Source: Harmothoe impar | Taxonomy: Eukaryota > Annelida > Polychaeta > Phyllodocida > Polynoidae | DNA: 64,000 nt | Direction: 5' to 3' | Assembly: GCA_947462335.1 (NCBI GenBank) | Contig: OX381705.1 | Span: 35,859,570 to 35,923,569, forward strand | In this document: positions 51,531 through 63,762 of the stretch, one piece after another | Layout of the letters: each line of letters opens with the position of its first letter | Numbering within the stretch: the first letter of the stretch is position 1 | Program-made: the position numbers and the translations under genes | Notes under the pieces: generated by a model | Told to the model about the DNA's origin: nothing | The model's input: only the letters and a program-made list of their open reading frames with translations | Database searches by the model: none

Positions 51531-51597
51531 ATAGTGTAGTGGTTAGCACTGTGGACTCATAATGCTGGGAGCCCAAGTTCAAATCCCTACCAGGCCA
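51531..51597 (+). other. tRNA-like (SINE-type) sequence, left arm
   Basis: About 67 bases with A-box, CAT anticodon-like loop and B-box in tRNA order. The acceptor and other stems do not pair well, so this is not a functional tRNA gene. It is a likely RNA polymerase III promoter of SINE type, most like an elongator Met tRNA by the loop CTCATAA. Confidence 0.55.
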
Positions 51598-51705
51598 AAT
51601 AACACTATGTCCTTTAGATACATATTTCTAAATTTTCTTTAGTATTGTGAATAATGTATTCTGTTTCCAAAATTGCTTTACTTATGAATTTGATTATCAG
51701 GCATT

Positions 51706-51772
51706 GCCTGGAAGAGAATTGGACTCAGGTACTCTGCATCATGAGTCCACAGTGCTAACCACTACACTATAA
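51706..51772 (-). other. tRNA-like (SINE-type) sequence, right arm
   Basis: Inverted copy of the left head. It shares the A-box and anticodon-loop region; the loop has CTCATGA. The B-box region is more diverged. It points toward the left head. Confidence 0.5.
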
Positions 51773-51879
51773 TGGACACAGGTGACATAAGGAGTGTCCA
51801 GGTACAACCTATTCACAATACCTGCACCCTGCTTGTACCCTAATCTCGGCCACGAGATTTGGCTAAGCTGATTGCTGTG

Positions 51880-54800
51880 AGTACTGGGAATAGACCTAGT
51901 ACCAGTGGGAATGGCGCTATCCCCTGATCATCTTGCTAAGGCCCTCTATACTTATACCACAGCGGGCATACATGTATAAGGCTCCCTTCACTGTATTTCG
52001 CGTACAGCTTGGTACTCGTCCTATAGCTACTACATATAGGGAACACCTCTACACATTGGGTTTCGATTCTTTTATTGAAGGACATTGAACAGATATGGGA
52101 CATTAAGATGACAAAATTTAAAATACATTTCCTTATTGGGCAGTCTCTTTACTGCTCCGATTTCTGTATAGCCTATGTGGCGAATGTCTGCAACATATCA
52201 CAGTTCCAGTTTTGAGATGTATACAGATGTAAGATAGTGACACATGGAAAAGGGAAAGGGGCTAGTAACATATATCATTAATCGCCTGAAAGACTAGTAT
52301 TCCATCCGACGGTGGTTTTGGCTACCTGAAAGGCTTGTTCTAGTGAATAAATGGAACACCTGCCACACTTACCTACATATAATGTAGTTGTTACAACCGC
52401 GTTAATAATAATCTTCTGTAAAATTGGGAAAGGGGTAGCCATGTCTATGACAAGGCGCACAAGGGCAATAGAATATAGGAAAGGGGCGGGGTGGAACGTG
52501 AAACGTAATAAGCCTACCCCAATTATTATACTGCATGTTCTTATCCCTGGGGTAGATGGTCTCGACCCTCCTATAACGTTTTCAACACCCCGGAGATGTA
52601 TATAAGTTGTACATTATACACCGGTAGATATAGTAACGTAATCAATGCACACAGTAACATAGGGCACTATCATCAGTCAATCTGTATCGGACGTACACGT
52701 ATACTGTAGCAATTGGGCATAGGCATGTAGCAATAGGGCATATAGCATAGTGCTGTAATTGATGGATGGCCTTGCTATAGGGGTGGGTCTATCTCTGGTC
52801 TCAATCATACATTTACCGTCGCACAGCACGAGTTGATTTTAATAGGGATGCATGGGGATGGTTATCTGAACCTGAGGCCAAAGTGAGGCTGGTCAGGAGT
52901 GGCTCCCGCCTCCAGATCATGGAGTCTAAAAGCTTTGGTAGAGAGATTACCCAACCCCAGGAGGCGTTCCCTCCAGGCTATAGCCGTCAGTCTCCACCTA
53001 AGGGATTCATCTGGGCACAGCAACTCTAGATTCGTCATCAGTGGGGGATTGTTGGGTTAGCCTCTGGGCTGCGTGCTACTAAGGTACTAAGGGACCAGTT
53101 TGATCTAAAAAGCACAAGGCCCACCAACCACCACAACATTGTGTAACTACCACCTTGTTACTGCTTTGACATTTACCTATTGGCAGGCTTGTGGGTGCTT
53201 TCAAAGCAGCGGTCTGTCCGGATTCATCATTGGGAACGCTTGGCTAGTTCTGTAGACACATCAAAGCAATCCCACATATTACGCAGAGGCGGCCCGCCCA
53301 CCACACAGTGTTTTAATGAACTAAGGAAGGAAGGAAAGGAGTCTGCACTTCCCGAACCTGGTCTTAAAACACCGCTGTCTCTCTCACACCCTGGGAACAG
53401 CTGCAGGGGACAGATAGTGTAGGTAGAAGCCCATCTCATATGGCATATTCATCGAGGCTGCTGTATATGGACGGTGGGGTGCGGGTACACCAGTATAATT
53501 TAAACTTCCTCAGTCTGATTCTACTCAGGCCCTATTCTGCCTCACAGTTTCCCTGCGCATGTACGCTCCTTTTCACTGTAGCTTCATTTGACTACCGGCT
53601 TGACAGGAATTCAATCTGATTTGCAGATTTCCCATTGTGATAGGGAATACTGTGGACATTGTTGGCGTAGTGTGCGCCCACAGCAGTGCTGTGTTTCATA
53701 CAACAGTTGATGAAGGATTCATAGAAATGATCGGGTTCCCTTTAGTGAGGAAAACACTGGAGGAAAACAGGATGATCAAAGACAGGCAGGGCTGTCTGAC
53801 GTCACAAGCACGCCGCCAGTCACGCGACTAGGAAAAAAAGCTGTCATAAATATGATCTCTATACACATAAATAGATGTGGTGTGTCGATGACGAACAGGT
53901 AGTCCTGCTGACGACTAGATAGTGTGTTACCAGTTGTTCTTTCCCTTAAGACAGAATTGTAATTATGTGTACTCTTAGAGCATACTGAGATACTCGGAGG
54001 CATCATACTCCAACTGAGATATTTAGGATTTCTTAACATATGGGTTATTAAACCTAGTCTGAAACGGTCAACTCATTGCCAGTATTTGAAGAAAAAAAAG
54101 ACCAGGAACAGGGATGAAAATGGACTATATTGATTCATAGAGGGATGTGGCTCCTGCCTAGACATCTGGATAGATATCAGAGGCCCTGTATGAAATATGT
54201 CCAGCGCTCGGTGGGGGACTCCGATATAATCTAAAGCTTTTGCAATTGTTTTTTTCTTTGGTCACTGGTCGTTGTTTGGTAATTTTCATTTCCCATCGAC
54301 AGAGCCCTAGAGCTGCTGATAAAGACGGCAATAACTGACTAATGTCATTAGTCAGTGGACTATAGAAAGAGCAATCCACAATAGTGTAGTGTCACCGTAC
54401 ATTATTTGCTACAAATCAGGAACCATGGATATTATAGTCTCGGCATCAAGCGCTGATGTCATTGGTGTCAGAAACATCAATTTGGTTATCAAAGCAAACA
54501 TGTTCACCTTCGCGCAGTCAATGAGGTTCATATTGGCCTTTGGGTGATTAGGGAATAGAGTTCATTAGTTTGATGACAGCTACGTATAGCAGCTATCGAT
54601 CAACACATTTCCGGAGCAGACAGTATTATATTATTCTAATGTTTCCTTGACAGGCGAGGCTACTTCTATTTATAGACATGGCAGATTTTCTTGGCATGTG
54701 TGCCAAATTCGACTTCTGGTATTAGTTTTCACCAATATAGCAGCAGCATCCCTTTTGTAGGGCTTCCGACAAGGGCAAGTACACGATTTAAGCCATGAGG

Positions 54801-57780
54801 AGGTAAGGGGAAGGGTAAATGGGAGAGATGAATGCACATAGAGACAGACAGAAACAGAGCAAAAACAAGACCAGAGACAAATCAATTGAAATATATGTTT
54901 TAGAGATGATATGGGAGAGTGGGAGAGACAGTGTAAACAAGATGAGGCAAGAGAAAGAAGAGAAACAGACAAAAAGACACTCCTATACTTGTGTTTGTTC
55001 TATACCAGGGACCTGATTAGACTGCTTAAATCAAATGTAGAGTGAAACGCTAAAGCCATGCTGTCCTGTCTGAACCGTGCAGCAGTTCTTGCTCCCTGCC
55101 CGCCCTGTGAGCTGCCTCCAACACTGCACCCCTACAAGGCGCCCATCTTATATTCGATTTCTAACATCTATAATGATTGGCACAATAGCTGTTGGTATAC
55201 ATAGAGATCAGATATCTTGACACCAAACAGCTTCCCCACATTTACCTTGTAAATGTTGCAGACTCGGATCAGGCTGGCCGCCTGGTGCAGACCAGTGCCA
55301 TACCAATACAACGGCTCTGTACGATCAGTGTGGAACTTGGATGTTCTCCCACTGTCTTGTTTGCGTCTGGCATTTATTTTTTTGCCGAAAGATAAATTGT
55401 GATGGGGAACCGGTATATCGATTCTAGAAACCTAGAATTTCAGTAGTCCCAAGTATGTCGTGCGATCAGAAAGCTATCTATGACTTTCCAAAGGTAAACG
55501 ACTATACATGACTATGAGGATACAGTGCAGATGTCTATAGTATAAATATGTATATTCAACAGCAGGAGGCTCACAGGGAATGCCCCATAGTATATATTAT
55601 GTAGCCTATCTACATGCATACAGGGATAGTGCTCATATCATGACTCCAGAGGGGATGGGAGCTCTAGTATAGAGGCTCAAAGAGAGAGGAACAAGTTCCT
55701 GCAGTCTAAGTTTGTTCCCGGGCTCCTTTATACGTAGAAGATGTAGGCTTTAAAGCTATCCTCCGGGAGATCTTTCCGACCCATTTATGTCCTGATGGGC
55801 CAGAAGTAATGAGGTTTCTCCCACACGAGCGTCTAGTAGCCGAGATCGAAGGCAGCAAACTGGCTTATTGATCGTCTTGGTTTGTTATCAGTTATCAGTT
55901 GTCCTCCAGGATGCTTTTTGATGCCTTGCAGCCCCTGCAGCCCCAGTCTGTCAGCAGATAACGCAGTCAGCCTGTCGCTGCTATCACCCGGCTGCTGCAA
56001 CGTCTTTGGAAATGTCTCCCACAGCAAGTTGCACAGGGTCGATTCACCATGAGTCGAACATATACCTTGATTGAGTCGGACACTTGAGACTGTACTTCTT
56101 AATGCACGATAAGCCCTCTACTAATTATTCTGTATTGGTATGACTAACATTTAAATTACACTATGTGCATGCTGTATGAATGGAGGACCAGGCATGCTTC
56201 AATAGATACAAATTTAAGTGTCCAACTCATGAAACGTGTCCGAGTCACTGTAAATCTACCCTACCAGAATCCCACTGGCCGACTCCAGTTGATGTATTTT
56301 GATGAGGTCTGTTTCATTAACATGGCCACCGAGTCCTGTCCCTTTTTGAGGACATAAAGACCGCAGCACAGGCAATGAAAATCTTATCAGCAAAACCCAG
56401 CTGGATATGAGTATTTGCCAAAAATAAGTCAGGCAAGTGTCTTTGATGGCGGACTTGTTGTGAACATAGCAATACATCCCACAAACTACGGGTATTAAAA
56501 TACACATATTACAGAGTAGAATGCAAACATCACAATGTAAAAAGACAATGTATGAATGCAAGACATTGCATGCATGTAGGTATTTATATTTATAAATTCC
56601 TTTATCTCGACTGAGAGAATGGGTAAGCATAGCATGTTGCCTGTAATTCGTCCGTCTCCAGTTTATAATGCAATAAGATGACTTAATCCACTATGGGCTT
56701 CTCAGTATATTCTTATATCTAGAGTAAGATTAGAGCCGGGATTAGAGGTCCGGTATAAATGTATAAAGACTGATGGCATTGTTGATGTTATTTAATCACA
56801 CAGATCTAATCTAAGAATTTCATTTCAATTTGACATATCTAGATACACAGTGGGGTACGGTTCGTTCCAGATGTGATTCATTCAGACGGGGTCCATTGTG
56901 TGGATTCCCTGTAAGGGGTTCCGAGTAGTGGCCAGTCCATGTACTGGGTTCGTGTTCGGGACTATTATCTGTGGCTACGTCTTGTGACCCAGGGCCTGTG
57001 TCAGGGATAAAATAGGAATCCCCCACCCACCTAACCCCATAGAAAAACAACCGGCAGACATGTTTGGCGTGATTGCCCCTAGCTCTGGCCTCCCCACCTC
57101 GCGGCCCCTGCCCTCTGGGGGCGGGGCTCTAATCAAATTGATCCCACTGCCCAGAACCACAATGCCATATTCAATATCCAGGCGTGGCAGTAGGCTTGAA
57201 GTATGGGCTCCACCCCCGTCACTTGGCTTAGTGCTGGAAGGATTTGATATGATATGATATCTTCTCTATCAGGGGCATGCACTGCTGAGCTTATGGTATC
57301 TATATACCCACTACTGATACACTTGGACAACCCGCCACATCACCCATGGACCATATTATGATCCGTCAAACTGTAGAACACAACACAGAACAGCGTAGTC
57401 CATGCACAAGGGGTGCGTATTTCAGATAACCCGACCTGCCCTTGAAAAATCAGGCCGACCCTAAAGCTATTAGGCAAAGTTTAATAAAAAAAAAAACACT
57501 CTTTCTATGTTTAGGTATGCTTTTATATTTAAAATGAAAAACAAAGAGAGAACAAAAGAGGACCCACAGAACTTACAACTTTCATTAAATGAAATTATAA
57601 CACACTTTTTATGCTACTGGCCTTTGAAACGAAAGCGCGTCGGGTGACGACGACCCAGCTCTTGCCCATGTATTGACAACCTGAGTGGATATTGAAACAA
57701 TAATGGTGGTGTCTGGTGGCAGCCGGGCATGGTTACTGTAATGGACGTATCAGATGGCGAGGTGCTTGTATTATAGAGCT
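51880..57780. other. Long non-coding tract
   Basis: No gene or RNA recognised. CTCCAGG words are at 52973 and 55908. Segment 54450-54660 has TGATGTCATTGG, ATCAAAG and TGACAGCT words (TALE/TCF-like) in calm sequence and may be a conserved regulatory element. A GC box, GGGGGCGGGGC, is at 57117-57127. A short GATAT repeat is at 57246-57262, and an A12 run lies near 57486-57497. Confidence 0.4.
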
Positions 57781-57830
57781 GCTCATTGACTGTGAATCAT
57801 TTGGGAACACTGCCACGAGCTACTCATTTA

Positions 57831-57870
57831 ATTTGCATTCACAGCGATTGCCAACAACAACCATTTGCAT
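57831..57870 (+). promoter_or_regulatory. Paired POU octamer sites
   Basis: The word ATTTGCAT occurs exactly at 57831-57838 and again at 57863-57870, 32 bp apart. It is the complement of the canonical POU/Oct octamer ATGCAAAT. The surrounding 57780-57910 sequence has further AT-rich homeodomain words (AAATTAAATTTGA). This suggests an enhancer; there is no direct evidence of function. Confidence 0.4.
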
Positions 57871-57910
57871 GCAGGCTGGGTGAAATTAAATTTGACACGA
57901 TGAAATGTGT

Positions 57911-58526
57911 TTCTGAGTCTGAGGCTACAGTATTTCAGCGTGTTTCTCAAAGCCTGACTGAGACTTGAGATATTACGACTAAGATATTCCTTTCCATAAC
58001 AATGCATATATCATATCTAAAAAGTATCAACCTAGAGTTGAAAATCTGCTTCTTCTGCAGTCTGAAACACTATGATATGACAAGGGCTTCATATGTTGGT
58101 GTATCAAATATGATATCCCGCCTAGTGGAAAGGCCTGGGAGATATAATAGTATTCCAATGACAAATTGATATCTGGTACTATTAATCTAGGTTGCTAATG
58201 ATTATGGCAATATTCCATTGCATTGTCTTTTTGCTGAGCTATTTTTCAAAAGTAGCAAGTCTCAGACTAAGATCACCACTAGGCATATGACCCTCCCCTT
58301 ACATGTTTCTCTCTTCACCTCTTCAGTCTACCTGTATAGTAGCGTTAAAAGCCGACATCACATCTCGCATATTAATATAGCAGGGTCAATGAACATCCAC
58401 CTCGGTACAAGGCCTCCAGTACCGGTGTTCGCCTCACTCCGCCTCTTGCTGTAGGTTGAGCACGAGTTAACGTAAATCACACCTTTCCCTTACTCCCTTT
58501 TTGGATTCACCTTTTTCAGGGTGTCT
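57911..58526. other. Non-coding stretch, no gene recognised
   Basis: Unique-looking AT-rich DNA between the octamer pair and the LTR element. Nothing further seen. Confidence 0.4.
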
Positions 58527-59061
58527 TTGTAACACTAACCCCAGTATACAGGTACCATACCACAAGAAGGAGCATGAGAAGTTTGCCAACTCACCTTTTT
58601 CAGACAAGGACAGAAGCAAATATACATTTCCCTAACGGGAGTCGTTGCACGAGTATATCTCAACTCGCCAAAAATCCTTCTTTTGATTTAGATAATACAG
58701 AGAGTATACCCCAATCCTACCAGCCGTCCCGACTAATTATAATGATTTTAATGAGGCACTGGATCTAGTGATCGAGTATGATACTGTTATATATTGGTGG
58801 TACACACTGAGAGATCCAGGGGGAGCTGTGGTGCGACATGCATGGCTGGAGCGCACCATGGGTCCCCCCACACAAGCTGCAGGGGTTACCTGCAGCCCAG
58901 CACCCATTCAGTGGGGAATAAACCTACCTACAGTGCACATGTCTCACCGAGTTATTCCTGCCTCACTATAATTACACTCAGGACCACACCTACACTATAC
59001 CTATGTGATACCCATACCCTCTACAGTCATCATCTATTAAAGCAGCCTATCAGCTGTAACA
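58527..59061 (+). repeat. Left LTR (5' boundary approximate)
   Basis: Begins tentatively at TGTAACAC (58527) and ends CTGTAACA (59061). It contains GTTATATATTGGTGG (58786 on) and the AATAAA poly(A) signal at about 58917, each matched in the right LTR. It is longer than the right LTR, so it has an insertion or the boundary is wrong. Confidence 0.5.
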
Positions 59062-59062
59062 C

Positions 59063-59085
59063 TGGTGGAGAACCGGGCTCGACCT
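59063..59085 (+). other. Putative tRNA primer-binding site
   Basis: TGG directly after the LTR tip is the complement of the universal tRNA CCA end, and the GGGCTCGACC portion resembles the complement of a tRNA T-arm. The tRNA type cannot be named safely. Confidence 0.5.
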
Positions 59086-59475
59086 TGTACCACACATGAT
59101 AAAGGAAGGAGATTATTAATATAAAACATTTTTCCATGCACTGAGGAGGACCAGTGCTGATACCACAGCTAAACATGGGACTGCACAGGCCAACGGAGTG
59201 GCCTCCTCCCACTCCATCTAACAACTTGGGACATACGATACCATTGTCAGACTAGAACACCATACAGCATAGCAAGGAGGAATTATGTATATATTCTTAA
59301 ATAGACTCTGGACCCATACACACCACTAATGGACACCTCTACATGCCACCAGGCACCTTTACACACCACCAGGCACTTCCTTGCTCACCAAGGCCCTTCT
59401 ACACACCCAACTAGTTTAAAAATACACCCAGCTAATTCTCCACATTACACCAGGAGAACTGTATAATTACACTGA

Positions 59476-59946
59476 TTGGCAGTCAAAACCAAACCTCTAC
59501 CCTTCAAGTCTAACACCATACCCTGCCATGCAGGATCTGCATATCTATTTCAACTGACAAGTAACTATTCTCTTCAAATAGACAACCGATATTGCAAACA
59601 CGGTTGTTTTGTATATTTACATAAGAAATTGTTTGTCTATTTGCTATTATGCTTAAAAATCAACATTGCCATTTTACATTATCATTGTGCTATACTGAAG
59701 GCACCTACCCACTACCCAAGCAATAAGTCCAATTTCAAGATGGCTGACACTATGCCACGTCAGCTCTGTTTAACCACCCTGTACAACTGGACAAAGACTG
59801 GGATTGGACAGACAATGGCCCAGGGAAACAGCTGGCTATTTCTGGGAAGTCAGTCCCCTGAGTACAAAGCCGGCTATTCATGGCTGTATCCAAGTGACAC
59901 CCCTGTGGACAATGACCCTATAGTTGGACACAGCCTTTGCTTATAA
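59476..59946 (+). other. Open frame inside the LTR element, function unknown
   Basis: The frame is open for about 157 codons, but the first ATG is at 59740 in a good context (AAGATGG), leaving a 68-residue product rich in Trp, Gly and Ser. I see no zinc knuckle, protease, RT or integrase motif. It may be a remnant of gag or chance. It is the only long frame in the internal region besides a 92-codon one at 62391-62669, also unrecognised. Confidence 0.2.
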
Positions 59947-60148
59947 AACCTATGTGACTACAAAAGACCAGTTTGCAACACCTTTTTGAACACTTCCATA
60001 GTATTATTGAATTTAGATACCTTTATTTTGTACCAAGGACATAGCCACACACATCTCTATTCAGATTTTGTATTTATATATATATATAGCCTCAGAGACA
60101 TTTAGATACTTGAAATATCTTTTTACTCACAAAATGTGTGTAACACAC

Positions 60149-60160
60149 AAAAAAGGGGGA
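60149..60160 (+). other. Second polypurine-tract-like word
   Basis: AAAAAAGGGGGA, very like the tract before the right LTR, followed by CAGTAACCTGG. It could be a central polypurine tract or the end of a shorter nested copy. Confidence 0.35.
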
Positions 60161-63100
60161 CAGTAACCTGGTTAGCATTACCACATGTATATATAACTAT
60201 TTGGATTACTTTTTTTTACAATTTTGGACATATGCATAATAATTATGGGACATCTACAGGATTTCAGACATCCTAGAATAATCTTGTCAATATGGTTATG
60301 TTTAATCAATGGTCAACTACAATAATAGGCATATCACTCAGGTGTTAAACCTTAATTTGATATACATATCTCCAATAGATGCAATAGTTATGTTTAATTC
60401 TTTGTTATGAATTAGCATCTGGAGGCAGTGGAATGATTTAAAATACGCTTAAATAATTAATGGGGTATTTGCATCAAATATTTGTTGTGGTTATAGATGT
60501 GTAAAAACAAGAAATTGTAATAATTTTGGGTTCAATGTTACTAATTTTCATGGATTTTGCCTTTGCAAACATGGTTTAATTAATATGTCATTGTTATGCA
60601 ACAAAATGTTATATTTTTAGGCTATTATTTTAACAGTTTGTGTTGGTCAAAATAGATATATGTGTCATTTCATTTGCATTTTAATTTGAACCAAGGGTCT
60701 AAACAATTGATTAGACTTACCACATAATTGTATTGATGTTTTAATTATCATCCAGGTGTATTTATTTTTGATTTTTTTTCCCCAAGTAGTTTGATGTCTT
60801 GCAATATCAGGCTACTCAGGTATATTATTAGACTTGTAGATCATTTCTGAAACAGTATCCATTAATGTTTTGGATGTCTGGGCTATTACATGTGCACATG
60901 GGGACATACATCTAGGTATAGGTTTATTCAGTCAGTTTGACAAAAGGGTCAACAAAATAGCTCACAATAGATGTTATGTAATACTGTTTACAATAGCCTC
61001 CCCTCACAGGCTACAAATAGGACTTTATTGCTGGCCTCTGCCTTTATGGAGGAGGAATAATTACACCAGCACCCAAATGGTTACCTAGGACACAATTCAC
61101 AACTCTAACCAATTTCCCCTATGCAGACACACGTTCAACTTTGTATTTAGTATATATAGCTCAGATGCAGCAATGAAGTATCACATTGAACAAGAATCTT
61201 TTCTATATAACATTTTTCCTATATTTTAGAACATATTTTCTCGAAACATCATAAGGTTTTTATACCTACTATTGTCCATGTATTTGGGCTCTGTAGTAAC
61301 ATACATTACTTACTGATAGCATTGTAATTGTTCAGGTTTTGGTAGAATTTAATATCATAATATGTTTCTGATCACTATTAGAACATTAACAAATCTTTAG
61401 TGGACCTATAGTAGATTAGTGTTCTTATTGTTTGGTAGTTACTAAGTCCTTAATACTACAAAGGAAACAGGATTTCAGATACTCATATGGCATCTCCTTT
61501 ATCAAAATTTTAACTGCTTGGATTTCCATGAAATACTAACATTCATTTCTATTCTGGTAACTAACAACATACAGACACTAACTAATGAATTCATCTGAGT
61601 TCTGACTGTACATTGCATGGGACGAAAATAGTCCTTCAATGCTGTTGAACAAGCATAGGACATGTTGCTTTAATGAAGTTGTGAAGTAGATTTCCTCCTT
61701 CAAGTCCATCCCATGTCTACCAGCCATAATAACCATCACTTATTTACTAGATAGAAATAATTATACACCATTTACACCATTCATCATGTCATGGATAGCC
61801 GATCTGCAGGTTTCTAGGGTAGGCCATATAAGTCAAAGATGTGGGGCCTGGTCTTTCAATGGGGCATTGTAAAGAAAGAAAAATGTAGGTAAACTGCTTG
61901 GGATGCACGGCCTGGAGGTAGAATCACCAAAGTAATACATCACAATAGGATAGAAAAGTTTGTTCAACAACCACCCATGCACCCATGAAGGGATGCTGGA
62001 CTTGAGTCAATGCAGTGATGACCTCGATGGAGTGCGCATCCGACAGGACAGACTGGCATTGCCACGAGTGACACAGCTTTAGTTTGAACTAAAAGCATTA
62101 TCGTACAAAACACTCCTGATTTTTGGTATTTTACACCAGCCAGCAACATCATGTGGTAAGTGGGCAAGGTTGGCACCATGTTATATAGGTGTTACAGGGA
62201 CATAATCCTAAGAGCAAAATGTGAATGTTTGGTGAGTAGACATCCCTGCAGTGCTACCATACAGGAGGGATGACACCCTATCATCCTAACCTATATACAT
62301 TGTCTCCAATTTCAAATCGGGTGCCTCTCCTTGCCATCACCATGTGGTTTATCTGCGGGACTGAGATCCCCTTGACTAACCAGAAGTAGGATGTTTTTGG
62401 GTCATGATAGAATAGTTCCTATATTTATACACTTTTGTTTTATCCTAATCATGAGCAATGTGGTTCGGCTTTCCTTAACAGGGGAAAGGCATCCCAAACT
62501 GGGAATTTGGGATATGGGTTTTTTATCTTTTGACCATATATTTAGAGGGCACACTTGGATATTTGATGGCCACACTTATTTTGTGACTGTATATATATTG
62601 GAGCAAACTTGGATAATTGTGATAAATGAGTGTTTATTACGGGCTAGAATCGCCAACTGGAAAACGTAACATTCACTCTACCCACTAATGTCTTTCTATG
62701 GACAGGAGATCTGTGAGTCATTGCCTTCTTGATAAAGGATGATATCTGGCTGAATGAGATTCACCCTAATACATAGCATTATGGATGGATTCTGCTCTGT
62801 TTTTCTTCACAACTGAAAGGACTATCATATGATCTTTGATACTAGTATCACTCCTTATAAAGCCTCATGTGTTTGGAGTAGGCAAGATCAGCCTCTCAGA
62901 AGCTTATTGTGGTGTCAGGGATTGTGAACCGAGCATGTGTCATTCATTGGGAAATGTCTCTTGAAGTCTGATCTAAATTGGTATTTCTATTTTGATACAG
63001 GCAAATTACCCTAAATTTAATTCAATAATCTGGTTATAGGAGAAATCTTTTATGTATGCTATCATAGGAGTGTCTGTTTGTTCATTCAGATTTTAAGTCT

Positions 63101-63393
63101 CTATAATCAAGTTCCAATGGAAGGGGAGAATTAAGTCACCAATATACTAATACTAACTTGTAATGAATAATCTTACTAAAGTGTATGATGTTTTATCTCC
63201 TTCAAATTCATGTAACGTGTTTTTGATAAATATAGTTATTCAATTAAGGTCTCACATGAAATAGGTTTGAAAAATAATCAATTGAAAATGTATAAGTCAC
63301 CTTTACATTATATAACTTCTAGGAACTGTACTGATGCAGATAGATATGTGTGTTTTATATTTGTGTAATCATCTTCAGATCATTTCTTAGTTA
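60161..63393 (+). other. Internal region of the LTR element, AT-rich, no domain seen
   Basis: Over 3 kb of AT-rich DNA without recognisable retroviral-type genes and with only short open frames. CCTGGAG is near 61911. Confidence 0.5.
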
Positions 63394-63409
63394 GAAAAAA
63401 AAGGGGGAA
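63394..63409 (+). other. Polypurine tract of the right LTR
   Basis: GAAAAAAAAGGGGGAA directly before the TG of the right LTR, the normal plus-strand primer position. Confidence 0.65.
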
Positions 63410-63762
63410 TGTAAATCTAGGTTCCACAAAAGCATTGTTGTATGCATAAATGTTGTATTACTCACTGACTGTACGTGCTTTATGAGAAGTTGTACTGAAT
63501 GATAATAGTATTGTATTCTCCCACAGTCAAGATCTTTTTTTCTCTTTTTTTTAAGACAGGAGAAGATAATGTTATATATAGGTGGGACGTTTAGTCACAC
63601 CTATTGTCATGCATGAGTGGTGCGCAGCCTGGAGGGCTGTGGCTACTGAGTATACGCAGTCAGTTGGGGAATAAACACCTAACCCTACACACCTGTTCCT
63701 GCCTCCTTCCTTACATCTACCCCCTTATAGTTATTATCAATATGGGCCAGTAGCCTGTAACA
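63410..63762 (+). repeat. Right LTR, 353 bp
   Basis: TG...CA bounded, preceded by the polypurine tract. It contains a TATATATAGG box at about 63572 and the AATAAA poly(A) signal near 63674. It ends CTGTAACA. The following 238 bases to the window end show nothing recognisable. Confidence 0.65.

Larger units (their letters stand above)
51427..51879. mobile_element. Foldback element with convergent tRNA-like heads
   Basis: Arms of about 140 bp (51427-51566 and 51739-51879) are inverted copies, with 47 of 47 identical positions between 51461-51507 and 51794-51840. The inner part of each arm is tRNA-like. The left arm has an A-box-like TAGTGTAGTGGTTAGCACT, an anticodon-loop-like CTCATAA and a B-box-like AGTTCAAATCCC at 51531-51597. 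The right arm has the same order on the minus strand, with a more diverged B-box. tRNA-like promoters of this kind drive SINEs, but here identical flanks extend outward upstream of both heads, so the unit is a foldback and not simply two SINEs. About 110 bp of AT-rich spacer separates the heads. Confidence 0.75.
58527..63762 (+). mobile_element. Degenerate or non-autonomous LTR retroelement
   Basis: A right LTR (63410-63762) starts with TGTAAATC after a polypurine tract (AAAAAAAAGGGGGAA) and ends with CTGTAACA. A related left LTR ends with CTGTAACA at 59061 and is followed directly by a primer-binding-site-like TGGTGGAGAACCGGGCTCGA. Both LTRs share a TATATAT(A/T)GGTGG block, TGCATG and GCGCA words, and GTGGGGAATAAACC-type poly(A) signal regions in the same order, though diverged and with indels. 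The internal 4.3 kb has no gag, protease, RT or integrase homology I can see, so the element is non-autonomous or badly decayed. The left LTR start is approximate. Confidence 0.6.

Noticed and set aside
51531..51597. Functional tRNA-Met gene
   Set aside because: A- and B-box words and a CAT loop are present, but stems do not pair well and the sequence is embedded in a palindromic repeat.
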